9,845 nucleotides of DNA from an uncultured Prevotella sp. (GTDB lineage: Bacteria; Bacteroidota; Bacteroidia; Bacteroidales; Bacteroidaceae). This document shows, in pieces, positions 1 to 7,690 of this stretch. Under the pieces are notes generated by a model. It did no database searches. It had not been told where the DNA came from and worked only from the letters and a program-made list of their open reading frames with translations. The stretch lies in NCBI GenBank assembly GCA_934217675.1, contig CAKQCV010000084.1:1-9845 (forward strand), read 5' to 3'. Each line of letters opens with the position of its first letter. The first letter of the stretch is position 1. A program made the translations under genes and the position numbers.

Positions 1-266
1 TCGGCAAGGGATGGATCACTGCTGAGGACGTTGCCAAGGCTAAGGAAATCATCGCTACTGTTTCTGCAGAGAAGGCAGCAAATCTTCCTGCACCAATGAT
101 TGAGAACATCGTGAAGGGTCGTATCAATCGTATCTTCAAAGAGAACTGTCTGCTCAACCAGGAATTCATCCAGGACAGCAAACTCTCTGTATCTGACTAC
201 TTGAAGGCTGCTGACAAGGAGCTTACTGTAGTTGATTTCAAGCGTTTCTCTTTGAGCGCTGACTAA
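1..266 (+). CDS. tsf: Elongation factor Ts, C-terminal part (5' end outside window)
   Basis: EF-Ts is the cytoplasmic guanine-nucleotide exchange factor that regenerates EF-Tu-GTP during translation. Only the last 87 codons are present; the reading frame begins at base 3 and ends with TAA at 264-266. The translated end contains the block PMIENIVKGRINRIFKENC, followed by LLNQEFIQD and the ending DKELTVVDFKRFSL. This is the EF-Ts C-terminal subdomain as found in Bacteroidetes, where the stretch between the K-E-N-C-L-L block and the final basic segment is typical. Codon choice (many GCT, AAG, ATC, CGT) differs from the A/T-ending codons of the neighbouring secretion genes, as expected for a highly expressed translation gene. 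rpsB usually lies directly upstream, but this cannot be seen here. A terminator follows within 40 nt, so this is the end of its operon. Confidence 0.95.
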   Translation, partial: GKGWITAEDVAKAKEIIATVSAEKAANLPAPMIENIVKGRINRIFKENCLLNQEFIQDSKLSVSDYLKAADKELTVVDFKRFSLSAD

Positions 267-300
267 TCCTTTGGATTACTCAATATCAAAATAAGACAAG

Positions 301-347
301 GCCAGGCAAAGGATTCACAAAATCATTTGCTTGGCTTTTATTATTTT
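301..347 (+). terminator. Rho-independent terminator of tsf
   Basis: A 10-bp stem pairs 301-310 (GCCAGGCAAA) with 326-335 (TTTGCTTGGC), with one G-T wobble. Inside the loop, GAT 312-314 can pair with ATC 322-324. The stem runs directly into a T-rich tract (335-347). It lies 35 nt after the tsf stop and 28 nt before the next gene, and separates the two transcription units. Confidence 0.8.
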
Positions 348-374
348 CTGGCAAACTCTTAATTATTAGTGCTT

Positions 375-1397
375 ATGAATAACATGAGATGTTTTGTTTC
401 ATTTTTCTTACTGCTGCTATCACTGACAATCAATGCTCAATTGAGAGTGGTCGATGCCGACAGTATGGAGCCGATTGACTTCGCAAGCGTGTTTGATAAC
501 GAGTCTGGTAAGCTGATCGGTCTTACAGATACTGATGGAAAACTACCTGCCGCCACCTCTACATGCAAAACAATATCTATACAGCATATAAATTATGGAA
601 ACGCAAAGTTTAATATAAAAGGAACTGGCGATAACACGCTAAAGATGAAATCTGTGGTATATAAAGTTCCTGAGGTTATGGTGGACAACAGTAATGCAAG
701 TAAAATCAGAATCAAGACGTATGTCAGGCAGTATACAATTTTGAACGGTTTACCTGCTAATGTTTCAGAATATAACTGCAACCTCTATTTTGATAAAAAG
801 AAACCAAACAGTTATCCTGTGTGTAGAATTGTTTCAGCAAAGCTGCTTGAAAACAAAAAAGCTATAGAAGGACAACCACTTGTCTTAAAAACATTTGCAG
901 AAAACAATCTTCCCACTTATCTAACAAATTGGGATACTTATAAAATGTATGACAGGCTTAAAGACGGAAAGAGGGAAATCGCAATGTTTAAAGATAAGAA
1001 GATAAATGTTTTCTATATAAAAGATGACAAACAGAACAAGCGCTGTCAAGTTGTTGCCGATAGCGGCTTCGTGGAGAAACATCTGAATATAGCGCTTTTC
1101 GGCATCTCTGTAGCAAACATGTATGAAGCAGACACCTATACTACGGTTTATGGCAAGCCTTCGCTAACCGGTATCATAAACAAAACAGCCATGTTTCGTA
1201 TAATCCACAACAAGTCAAAAGGTTTTGTTGATGTAGTGACAGAATTCTATATTCAGGGAACAGACTATCTTACAAAAGAAGAGTATAAGGAAGACAAGAA
1301 GAAAGGTTATATACCTTTCGTGCGACCGGAAGGCATACCCTCATTTAACCCGAACATAGAAAAGGCAATGCAGACAATGACAATTAAAGGTAGATAA
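375..1397 (+). CDS. Secreted protein with N-terminal carboxypeptidase-like regulatory domain, function unknown
   Basis: A 340-residue exported protein. The first 22 residues form a Sec signal peptide: short basic start, a hydrophobic run FVSFFLLLLSLTI, and a cleavage site near NA/Q. Residues about 23-103 (LRVVDADSMEPIDFASVF ... GKLIGLTDTDGKL ... VPEVMV) resemble the carboxypeptidase-regulatory-like beta-sandwich common at the N-terminus of Bacteroidetes envelope proteins. The remaining 240 residues are rich in Lys, Tyr and Asn, and I recognise no catalytic motif. I chose the ATG at 375; an in-frame GTG at 369 would add only two residues before it, and ATG 384 would also leave a signal peptide. 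The stop is 1 nt before the next start, and that gene is 3 nt from porU, so it is probably co-expressed with the T9SS sortase. A periplasmic or outer-membrane-associated role is inference. It has no TonB box or barrel and is too short for a TonB-dependent receptor. Confidence 0.75.
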   Translation: MNNMRCFVSFFLLLLSLTINAQLRVVDADSMEPIDFASVFDNESGKLIGLTDTDGKLPAATSTCKTISIQHINYGNAKFNIKGTGDNTLKMKSVVYKVPEVMVDNSNASKIRIKTYVRQYTILNGLPANVSEYNCNLYFDKKKPNSYPVCRIVSAKLLENKKAIEGQPLVLKTFAENNLPTYLTNWDTYKMYDRLKDGKREIAMFKDKKINVFYIKDDKQNKRCQVVADSGFVEKHLNIALFGISVANMYEADTYTTVYGKPSLTGIINKTAMFRIIHNKSKGFVDVVTEFYIQGTDYLTKEEYKEDKKKGYIPFVRPEGIPSFNPNIEKAMQTMTIKGR

Positions 1398-1398
1398 T

Positions 1399-2016
1399 AT
1401 GAAGATATTTGCAATAGGATTAAACTATCCACAACACAATAAAGAACTTAATGAAACGTTATATAAGGGAGAAAGCCCAGTGATTTTCACAAAAGCGGAT
1501 TCATCGCTGTTGAAAGACGGTAAACCCTTTTTCCTTCCCGACGATATGGGACAGATTGACTACGAGACGGAAATTGTGGTACGCATTTGCCGATTGGGAA
1601 AAGCTATCCCGGCAAGGTTTGCCCACAGATACTATGATGCTGTGACCGTGGGCATTGATTTCACAGCACGCGACTTGCAGCAACAATTGCGCGAGAAAGG
1701 TTTGCCGTGGGAAATGTGCAAGGGCTTCGATGGGGCTGCCGTGATTGGCAATTGGGTCTCTGTGGAGAAATTCCGTGATATCCAAGCCCTTCAGTTTCAT
1801 CTCGATATCAACGGCAAGACAGTGCAAGAGGGTTACACAAGCGACATGCTGTTCAAGATTGATGAGATAATTGAATATATAAGTAAATATTTCACACTCA
1901 AGACCGGAGACATACTATATACTGGGACACCAGTAGGAGTTGGACCTGTAAAAATTGATGACCACTTGGAAGGATTCATTGAAGACAGGAAGGTTCTTGA
2001 ATTTAATATAAAATAA
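1399..2016 (+). CDS. Fumarylacetoacetate hydrolase (FAH) family protein, FAHD1-like
   Basis: A 205-residue cytoplasmic enzyme of the FAH superfamily, whose members hydrolyse, decarboxylate or tautomerise small keto acids at a divalent metal. The metal-binding carboxylates are visible: E56 and E58 in DYETEIVV and D87 in VGIDFTARDLQ. K108 (MCKGFD) is the probable catalytic lysine, R91 and Q94 follow D87, and the late signature GDILYTGTPVGVG is at 170-182. The spacing of E56/E58/D87/R91/Q94/K108 matches, as I recall, human FAHD1 (E71/E73/D102/R106/Q109/K123), an acylpyruvase and oxaloacetate decarboxylase/tautomerase. H13 and E16 could be the lid pair. The length is typical of a single-domain member. 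The substrate is not readable from sequence; acylpyruvate hydrolysis or oxaloacetate tautomerisation are the likeliest. The gene lies 1 nt after the secreted-protein gene and 3 nt before porU. That linkage is also seen in Porphyromonas, but no mechanistic connection to secretion is known to me. Confidence 0.9.
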   Translation: MKIFAIGLNYPQHNKELNETLYKGESPVIFTKADSSLLKDGKPFFLPDDMGQIDYETEIVVRICRLGKAIPARFAHRYYDAVTVGIDFTARDLQQQLREKGLPWEMCKGFDGAAVIGNWVSVEKFRDIQALQFHLDINGKTVQEGYTSDMLFKIDEIIEYISKYFTLKTGDILYTGTPVGVGPVKIDDHLEGFIEDRKVLEFNIK

Positions 2017-2019
2017 AAC

Positions 2020-5000
2020 ATGACAAAGAGTATACTTCTATCTTTACTGCTGGTGTTGAGTCAAATAAGCATAAAGGCTCAAAAATTTTTCAACCTTACT
2101 GCAGGTGATCTTAGAATAGACAGTGTAATGCCCTGTTTCAAGTATTCTATGCCGTTAGGCAAAGCATATACAGACTCAACATACACGGTTGATATCGAAT
2201 ATCCTGAGTTCATAGACATGAACAAAAATGAAATAAATAAATATAAAAAGTTCTCAGGAAAAACTCTAAAAGAGTTGCCAGATATAAATAAAAATATCGT
2301 TGTGGAGAGGAAAAAAGGGTTTATGGAAGTATACTTCTCTCCTTTGGTATATAGAAACGGAAAATACCAAAAACTTGTGAGCTTTAAGCTTGGAATAAAA
2401 GCACAGCCTAAAGCGAAAATAAACAAAGCTTCACAAGGAAACAATAATACAAGAAAAGAAAGATATGTTCAGAACTCTGTGCTCGCTAAAGGAAATTGGG
2501 CAAAAATCAGAGTTCCTTCTACTGGTGTATACCAACTGACAGATGCTCTTGTTAAGAAGGCAGGCTTTACTGATTTATCAAAAGTAAAGATTTATGGATA
2601 TGGTGGAAATCTGCATGAAGAGATGCTGAATGAAACTTCCATCAAACAATATGATGATTTGAAAGAAGTACCTATATGCATATCAAACGGCAAAAGGCTT
2701 TTTCACGCTAACGGTCCTGTCAGTTGGTCATCAAAAAACACATTGACAAGAACGCGCAATCCTTATTCAGACTACGGATATTATTTCATAACACAAAGCG
2801 ACACAGAACCTGCAACTGTAGATTCTACAACTTTTGTATCTTCGTTCTATCCTACAAATAATGATTACCACACTCTACATGAAATAGATAACTATGCATG
2901 GTACCAAGGCGGAAGGAATCTGTTTGAGAACTCCCCTATATCAGCAGGAGACTCTCTGTCTTATAAACTCACAGTACCTGCAAATAACATAGATACAAGA
3001 GGACGCTTGTTTATAAACATTACGACAGGCGGAACAGCAACGAGTTCACAAATATTGGTAAACGACTCTATCATAGGAACAATAGCTATAAAAGCGGGCG
3101 GAGACTATGACCACGGATTAAGTGGCTCGCTAAGTGTAAACATAAAAAGCTTGAAAGCTTCTAATGATGTCAAGATTAAAGTACTGAGTGGAGGTCCTGT
3201 CAGACTCGATCATATAATACTTGCATTCAACAATCCGAGACCAGAGCCTCAACTTACAGTAGAAACATTCTCAGAACCGGAATATGTTTATAATATAACA
3301 AACCAGAACCATCATGCCGACAAAGCATGCGACATGGTTATAATTATTCCTACAAGCCAAAAATTGCTCGGACAGGCACAAAGGCTAAAAGCATATCATG
3401 AAAAACATGACGGCATGAGAGTGAATATCGTGCCTGCCGATGAACTTTACAATGAATTTTCAAGTGGCACACCAGAAGCTGATGCTTACCGACTATACTT
3501 GAAAATGCTATACGACAGAGCAGAGAATGAGGATGATATGCCAAAATACCTTCTTCTGTTTGGAGATTGCGTTTGGGACAACAGAATGAATACTTCTGCT
3601 ACAAGTCAACTCAATCCTGACGACTATCTACTATGCTTTGAGAGCGAAAACTCATTCAAGGCTACAGACTGTTTCATCGACGACGGATATTTCTGCTCTC
3701 TTGATGATGGGGAAGGAAAAGACGCATCGGCTGACAATGACAACAAAATAGACAAACAGGATGTTGCCGTGGGAAGAATCCCGGCAACTACAGCCGACGA
3801 AGCAAAAATTGTTGTTGACAAATCTATAAGTTACATGGAAAACAAAAATCCCGGGACATGGCAAAATACAGCAATGTTTTTGGGTGACGATGGAAACAAT
3901 AATGACCACATGAAGGCATCCAATGCTGCAGCAGAAATTGTAGAAACATTATGCCCGGGAATGCAAGTGAAAAGAGTATTCTGGGACATGTATACAAGAG
4001 TTTCATCAGCCACAGGATTCACATATCCTGAGGTCTCTGAAATTATAAAGAAACAGCAAGCGGAGGGGGCTTTGCTCATTAATTATAGCGGACACGGACG
4101 TGCCGATGAAATATCACACGAACTTGTTCTCTCAGCTAATGATTTTGCAAATTTCAAAAACACGGCTTTACCTCTATGGATTACCGCATCTTGCGACATT
4201 ATGCCTTTTGACGGTACGGTAGTGAATATTGGTGAAAACGCTCTTCTGAATCCAAATGGTGGTGCTGTGGCTTTCTATGGTACAACCCGTACGGTGTATA
4301 CATCACAAAATAAATTCATAAACGATGCTTATCTTGAAGCTCTGTTCACAAGGACAGACGGAAAATACAAAACCTCAATCGGAGAGGCACAAAGAATAGC
4401 GAAGAACAAGCTTATAGCTGACAATACAGACAAATCGAGAAACAAACTTCAATATTCGCTACTCGGCGACCCTGCACTTGTGCTAAATGTGCCTACTGAA
4501 AATATTGTGATTGACAGTATTAACGGTGTATGCATTGCTGAAGCAAAGCAACTTCCAGAAATGAAAGCCGGGTCAAAAGCAAATATAAAAGGACATGTTG
4601 TATCGTCAAATGGTGAACTTGCAAAAGACTTCAACGGTATAATGAACATAGAAGTAAAAGACACGAAAGAGAAGCTCGTGGGAAAAATGAATAACACTTC
4701 TGATAAAGATGGAACAAAAGAAGCTTTCATATATTACGACCATAAAAAAACAATATTTAACGGTAACGACAGCATAAGCAACGGAAAGTTCAACATAACA
4801 TTTGCCGTAACAAAAGACATAAACTATGCCAATGATAACGGTAAATTGATTGTCTTTGCTACAAACGACAAGGAAGACATGGCAATAAATGGCTCTACTG
4901 ACCAATTTATTGTTGGCGGAACAGATGATATAACAACTGATTCTATAGGTCCATCTATTTACTGCTACTTGAATTCGCCATCGTTTAGTAATGGCGACAA

Positions 5001-5598
5001 TGTTAACCCTACCCCATACTTCGTGGCAGAGTTGGAAGATGAAGACGGACTGAATACTTCAGGAAGTGGCATCGGGCATGATTTGCAACTAATAATTGAC
5101 GACAATCCTGCAATGACATATAATTTGAACGATAATTTCTCATTCAACTTCGGTTCGTTCACAAAAGGGTCAACATATTACAACTTGCCAGAACTAGAAG
5201 AAGGTGTACACAAACTGAAGTTCACGGCGTGGGATATAAAGAACAACCCTTCAACTATTTCGCTAAAATTCAATGTTGTTCATGGACTTACACCAAAACT
5301 TACAAGCATCGGTTGTTCTAACAACCCTGCCACAACGAATACAAAATTTATCGTGAACCACGACCGTGGAGGAAGCAACGTAAATATAAGAATTGAAGTA
5401 TTCGACATGAGTGGAAGAATTTTATGGACACACAATGAATCGACAGTATCGGCAACAAACACATATACATACGATTGGGATTTGTGCACAGAGAATGGTG
5501 GAAAGCTCCAATCTGGAGTGTATCTGTATAGAGTTCGCCTAAACTGTGACAACAGTAGTGAAGTATCAAAGGCACGCAAACTTATAATACTTTATTAA
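2020..5598 (+). CDS. porU: Type IX secretion system sortase PorU (C25 gingipain-family peptidase)
   Basis: PorU is the surface sortase of the T9SS attachment complex: it cleaves the C-terminal domain from secreted cargo and transfers the cargo to anionic LPS. The 1192-residue protein starts with a signal peptide (residues 1-20, cut near KA/Q). A beta-rich N-terminal region (about 21-430) is followed by the C25 caspase-like domain (about 436-825), which opens with DMVIIIPTSQ. The catalytic histidine is H692 in NYSGHG and the nucleophile is C725 in ITASCD. Their spacing of 33 residues equals that of H211/C244 in gingipain RgpB. The family block LLGDPAL is at 814-820. Ig-like beta domains follow, and residues about 1088-1192 form a T9SS-type C-terminal domain (FDMSGR 1128-1133, GVYLYRV 1166-1172, ending KLIILY). 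In PorU this domain is known to be retained, not cleaved. The start lies 3 nt after the FAH gene, so the two are co-transcribed. porV follows after 69 nt. Confidence 0.95.
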   Translation: MTKSILLSLLLVLSQISIKAQKFFNLTAGDLRIDSVMPCFKYSMPLGKAYTDSTYTVDIEYPEFIDMNKNEINKYKKFSGKTLKELPDINKNIVVERKKGFMEVYFSPLVYRNGKYQKLVSFKLGIKAQPKAKINKASQGNNNTRKERYVQNSVLAKGNWAKIRVPSTGVYQLTDALVKKAGFTDLSKVKIYGYGGNLHEEMLNETSIKQYDDLKEVPICISNGKRLFHANGPVSWSSKNTLTRTRNPYSDYGYYFITQSDTEPATVDSTTFVSSFYPTNNDYHTLHEIDNYAWYQGGRNLFENSPISAGDSLSYKLTVPANNIDTRGRLFINITTGGTATSSQILVNDSIIGTIAIKAGGDYDHGLSGSLSVNIKSLKASNDVKIKVLSGGPVRLDHIILAFNNPRPEPQLTVETFSEPEYVYNITNQNHHADKACDMVIIIPTSQKLLGQAQRLKAYHEKHDGMRVNIVPADELYNEFSSGTPEADAYRLYLKMLYDRAENEDDMPKYLLLFGDCVWDNRMNTSATSQLNPDDYLLCFESENSFKATDCFIDDGYFCSLDDGEGKDASADNDNKIDKQDVAVGRIPATTADEAKIVVDKSISYMENKNPGTWQNTAMFLGDDGNNNDHMKASNAAAEIVETLCPGMQVKRVFWDMYTRVSSATGFTYPEVSEIIKKQQAEGALLINYSGHGRADEISHELVLSANDFANFKNTALPLWITASCDIMPFDGTVVNIGENALLNPNGGAVAFYGTTRTVYTSQNKFINDAYLEALFTRTDGKYKTSIGEAQRIAKNKLIADNTDKSRNKLQYSLLGDPALVLNVPTENIVIDSINGVCIAEAKQLPEMKAGSKANIKGHVVSSNGELAKDFNGIMNIEVKDTKEKLVGKMNNTSDKDGTKEAFIYYDHKKTIFNGNDSISNGKFNITFAVTKDINYANDNGKLIVFATNDKEDMAINGSTDQFIVGGTDDITTDSIGPSIYCYLNSPSFSNGDNVNPTPYFVAELEDEDGLNTSGSGIGHDLQLIIDDNPAMTYNLNDNFSFNFGSFTKGSTYYNLPELEEGVHKLKFTAWDIKNNPSTISLKFNVVHGLTPKLTSIGCSNNPATTNTKFIVNHDRGGSNVNIRIEVFDMSGRILWTHNESTVSATNTYTYDWDLCTENGGKLQSGVYLYRVRLNCDNSSEVSKARKLIILY

Positions 5599-5667
5599 AT
5601 AATAAAATACAAGATACAATAAAACAAAATAAAATCAGTTATAAATAGGCAATCAAAAGAACAAAAT

Positions 5668-6849
5668 ATGAATAAAAGAATAAAGACATTAGCAACAGCT
5701 CTGCTTGCAATGGCAACAATAACAGCAAATGCACAAGACAAGAGAGAAATGTTTAATCCTATCCACACGGCTCTTGTTTCACAAACAATAGCACCTGATG
5801 CAAGAGCAGCAGGTATGGGTGATGTAGGTGCTGCCACTGATCCAGATGTAAACTCACAATATTGGAACCCTGCAAAATATCCATTCTGCATAAGCCGTGC
5901 AGGTGTAGCCTTGAACTATACTCCTTGGCTACGGTCGCTGGTCAGTGATATGGATATAGCATATTTGTCGGGATATTACAGAATTGGTGACTATAGCGCA
6001 GTATCTGCATCACTGAGATATTTCTCGCTTGGTGAGGTATACACAAACTATCAAGAAGGAACAAGTCTTGACAATGCACAAACAATAAATCCTTATGAAA
6101 TGTCTTTCGATGTAGCATATTCTTTGATGCTTAGCGAAAAATTCTCCATTGCAGCTGGTGTACGTTGGTTAATGTCAGACATGCAGTATAGCCAAACAGA
6201 AGAAAGAAGTGCATCAAGTGCTTTTGCAGCAGACATAGCTTGCTACTACAATAACTATATAAACTTGGGGCAACGTGAGTGTCAGCTCGGCATTGGTCTA
6301 AATATAAGCAACATCGGTAGTAAGATAACCTTTGGAGAAAGCAACTACAGCGAATTCATTCCTACCAATATGCGTTTGGGAGCGGCTCTTATGGTTCCTA
6401 TTGATGAATTCAACCGCTTCACCATAGCTGCAGATGCAAACAAATTGCTTGTTCCAACTTATCCTCAACAAAAAGACGGTGAAAGTTCTGAGGATTATAC
6501 ACAGCGTGTAGAAGACGAATATTACAGTCAAAGTAGTATATCTGGTATATTCAAAAGCTTCGGTGATGCCCCTGGCGGCTTTAAGGAAGAAATGCAAGAG
6601 ATAAACTGGAGTGTTGGAGCAGAATATGTATATAACGACAAATTTACATTACGTGCAGGTTACCACAATGAAGCAGAAAACAAAGGTAACAGAAAGTATT
6701 TCACAGTTGGTGCCGGTTTCCGTATGAGTGCATTCACACTTGATTGCGGATATGTAATAGCAACAGCAAAGAGTAATCCTTTGGATCAAACACTTCGATT
6801 CACACTTGGTTTCGATATGGATGGTTTAAAAGATTTGTTTAAAAGATAA
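5668..6849 (+). CDS. porV: Type IX secretion system outer-membrane protein PorV (LptO)
   Basis: PorV is a FadL-like outer-membrane beta-barrel. It binds the C-terminal signal of T9SS cargo, docks on the SprA/Sov translocon and delivers cargo to PorU. The 393-residue protein has a signal peptide (residues 1-22, cut at NA/QDK). The conserved PorV N-terminal block lies at about 44-73: DARAAGMGDVGAATDPDVN followed by QYWNPAKYPF. Alternating aromatic/polar strands follow through to the end, as in a barrel. A hydrophilic stretch at about 267-290 (PQQKDGESSEDYTQR and onward) is probably an extracellular loop. The block FGDAPGGFKEEMQEI at 298-312 is also family-like. Length is normal for the family. 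It directly follows porU on the same strand. The 69-nt spacer is very AT-rich and shows no terminator or clear Bacteroidetes promoter (TAnnTTTG), so the genes are probably one transcript. Confidence 0.95.
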   Translation: MNKRIKTLATALLAMATITANAQDKREMFNPIHTALVSQTIAPDARAAGMGDVGAATDPDVNSQYWNPAKYPFCISRAGVALNYTPWLRSLVSDMDIAYLSGYYRIGDYSAVSASLRYFSLGEVYTNYQEGTSLDNAQTINPYEMSFDVAYSLMLSEKFSIAAGVRWLMSDMQYSQTEERSASSAFAADIACYYNNYINLGQRECQLGIGLNISNIGSKITFGESNYSEFIPTNMRLGAALMVPIDEFNRFTIAADANKLLVPTYPQQKDGESSEDYTQRVEDEYYSQSSISGIFKSFGDAPGGFKEEMQEINWSVGAEYVYNDKFTLRAGYHNEAENKGNRKYFTVGAGFRMSAFTLDCGYVIATAKSNPLDQTLRFTLGFDMDGLKDLFKR

Positions 6850-6864
6850 GAATATCAATCACGT

Positions 6865-6899
6865 CAGGAGGCATTAACATAGCCTCCTGCTTTTGTTTT
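6865..6899 (+). terminator. Rho-independent terminator after porV
   Basis: A perfect 8-bp stem pairs CAGGAGGC (6865-6872) with GCCTCCTG (6882-6889) across a 9-nt loop. The tract CTTTTGTTTTA follows immediately. It is 15 nt after the porV stop and 20 nt before ispF, so it closes the T9SS unit. ispF then depends on read-through or on a promoter overlapping the terminator; I see no convincing one. Confidence 0.85.
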
Positions 6900-6918
6900 A
6901 CATAACATTAATACATAT

Positions 6919-7398
6919 ATGAAAATCCGCGTTGGTTTCGGTTATGATGTCCATAAATTAGTTCCAAACAGAAAATTATGGCTTGGAGGCATTCAAATAG
7001 AACATACATTAGGTTTACTTGGGCACAGTGATGCCGATGTTCTTATACATGCAATTTGTGATGCTCTGCTCGGAGCTGCAAACATGAGAGACATTGGCTA
7101 CCATTTCCCTGACACCTCAGCAGACACACTTGATGTTGATAGTAAGATTCTTCTTAGGAAGACAGTAGATTTAATTGCTACAAAGGGATATAAATTAGGA
7201 AATATAGATGCCACAATATGTGCGGAACGTCCTAAAATAAACCCTCATGTTGAAAAGATGAAAGAGTGTCTTGCTAAAGTCATGGATGCTGATATTGATG
7301 ACATATCCATCAAAGCTACAACGACAGAAAAACTTGGCTTTACTGGTAGAGAAGAAGGCATCAGTGCTTATGCCACTGTACTTATATATAAAGACTGA
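6919..7398 (+). CDS. ispF: 2-C-methyl-D-erythritol 2,4-cyclodiphosphate synthase
   Basis: IspF is the cytoplasmic, homotrimeric, Zn-dependent enzyme of the MEP isoprenoid pathway. It converts CDP-methylerythritol 2-phosphate to methylerythritol cyclodiphosphate with release of CMP. The 159-residue length is standard. Metal ligands are D10 and H12 in GFGYDVHKL, and H44 in ADVLIHAICDALLGA; each is shifted by +2 from E. coli D8/H10/H42. The substrate loop LGHSDAD with H36 is at 34-40. The signature block DIGYHFPDT is at 58-66. The CDP-binding segment KATTTEKLGFTGR is at 132-144, including T134-T136. The ATG at 6919 is the only plausible start, since MKIRVGFGYDVH is the normal N-terminus. It lies just after the porV terminator. 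The porV-ispF adjacency is conserved in Porphyromonas (from memory), though the functions are unrelated. Confidence 0.97.
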   Translation: MKIRVGFGYDVHKLVPNRKLWLGGIQIEHTLGLLGHSDADVLIHAICDALLGAANMRDIGYHFPDTSADTLDVDSKILLRKTVDLIATKGYKLGNIDATICAERPKINPHVEKMKECLAKVMDADIDDISIKATTTEKLGFTGREEGISAYATVLIYKD

Positions 7399-7502
7399 AC
7401 CACAGATACTGTATAGATGAAATTCCACTACTATATTACCACAGTCCGTAATAACAAAGGAATTTTACATCGGTAAAACACAAAAAGTTTTTTCGCAATT
7501 TT

Positions 7503-7599
7503 ATCCCTCATCCCTCACTTTTTTCTTGTTTTCCCTTTATATATGGGCATTCCAGAAGGTGAGGGATGCAGTGAGAGATGTGAGGGATGTGTTGAGAAA
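7503..7599. repeat. Cluster of TGAGGGATG-type 9-mers in both orientations
   Basis: On the + strand, copies lie at 7560-7568 (TGAGGGATG), 7572-7580 (TGAGAGATG) and 7581-7589 (TGAGGGATG), with a degenerate one at 7593-7600. Two tandem copies in the opposite orientation fill 7503-7518 (ATCCCTCATCCCTCAC). CATCCCTCAC at 7509-7518 pairs perfectly over 10 bp with GTGAGGGATG at 7559-7568 across a 40-nt loop. The heptamer ATTCCAG also recurs at 7549-7555 and 7599-7605, 50 bp apart. The stems lack a T-tract, so this is not an ordinary terminator. I suspect a dispersed intergenic repeat or a remnant of a mobile element, but dispersal cannot be seen from one window. Confidence 0.55.
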
Positions 7600-7623
7600 T
7601 TCCAGTTAAAAGCTCCGCCTTAT

Positions 7624-7690
7624 ACCATCGGTGTGAAGGAACTGCACCGATGGTGCAAGGTAAGAGCACCGATAATGCATGTATAATGCA
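7624..7690. repeat. CACCGATGG inverted repeat with a third half-copy and ATAATGCA direct repeats
   Basis: A perfect 10-bp inverted repeat pairs ACCATCGGTG (7624-7633) with CACCGATGGT (7645-7654) across an 11-nt spacer. The half-site GCACCGAT (7644-7651) recurs at 7666-7673. ATAATGCA occurs twice, at 7672-7679 and 7683-7690, and TGCAT/ATGCA (7676-7680/7686-7690) can form a small hairpin. No T-tract follows the large stem on either strand, which argues against a simple terminator. It may belong to the same element as the GAGGGATG cluster, 35 bp to its left. Confidence 0.5.

Noticed and set aside
369..374. GTG start for the secreted protein
   Set aside because: It adds only two residues ahead of an ATG at 375 that already gives a normal signal peptide; no ribosome-binding site favours it.
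5599..5667. Promoter or terminator between porU and porV
   Set aside because: The spacer is A-rich with no stem-loop and no TAnnTTTG/TTTG pair; read-through from porU is the simpler explanation.
6888..6895. TGCTTTTG as a Bacteroidetes -7 box (TAnnTTTG) for ispF
   Set aside because: One mismatch in the TA pair, no -33 element at the right distance, and the T-run is explained by the porV terminator.
7503..7599. CRISPR array
   Set aside because: The repeat units are only about 9 bp, occur in both orientations and have no regular spacers; no cas genes nearby.
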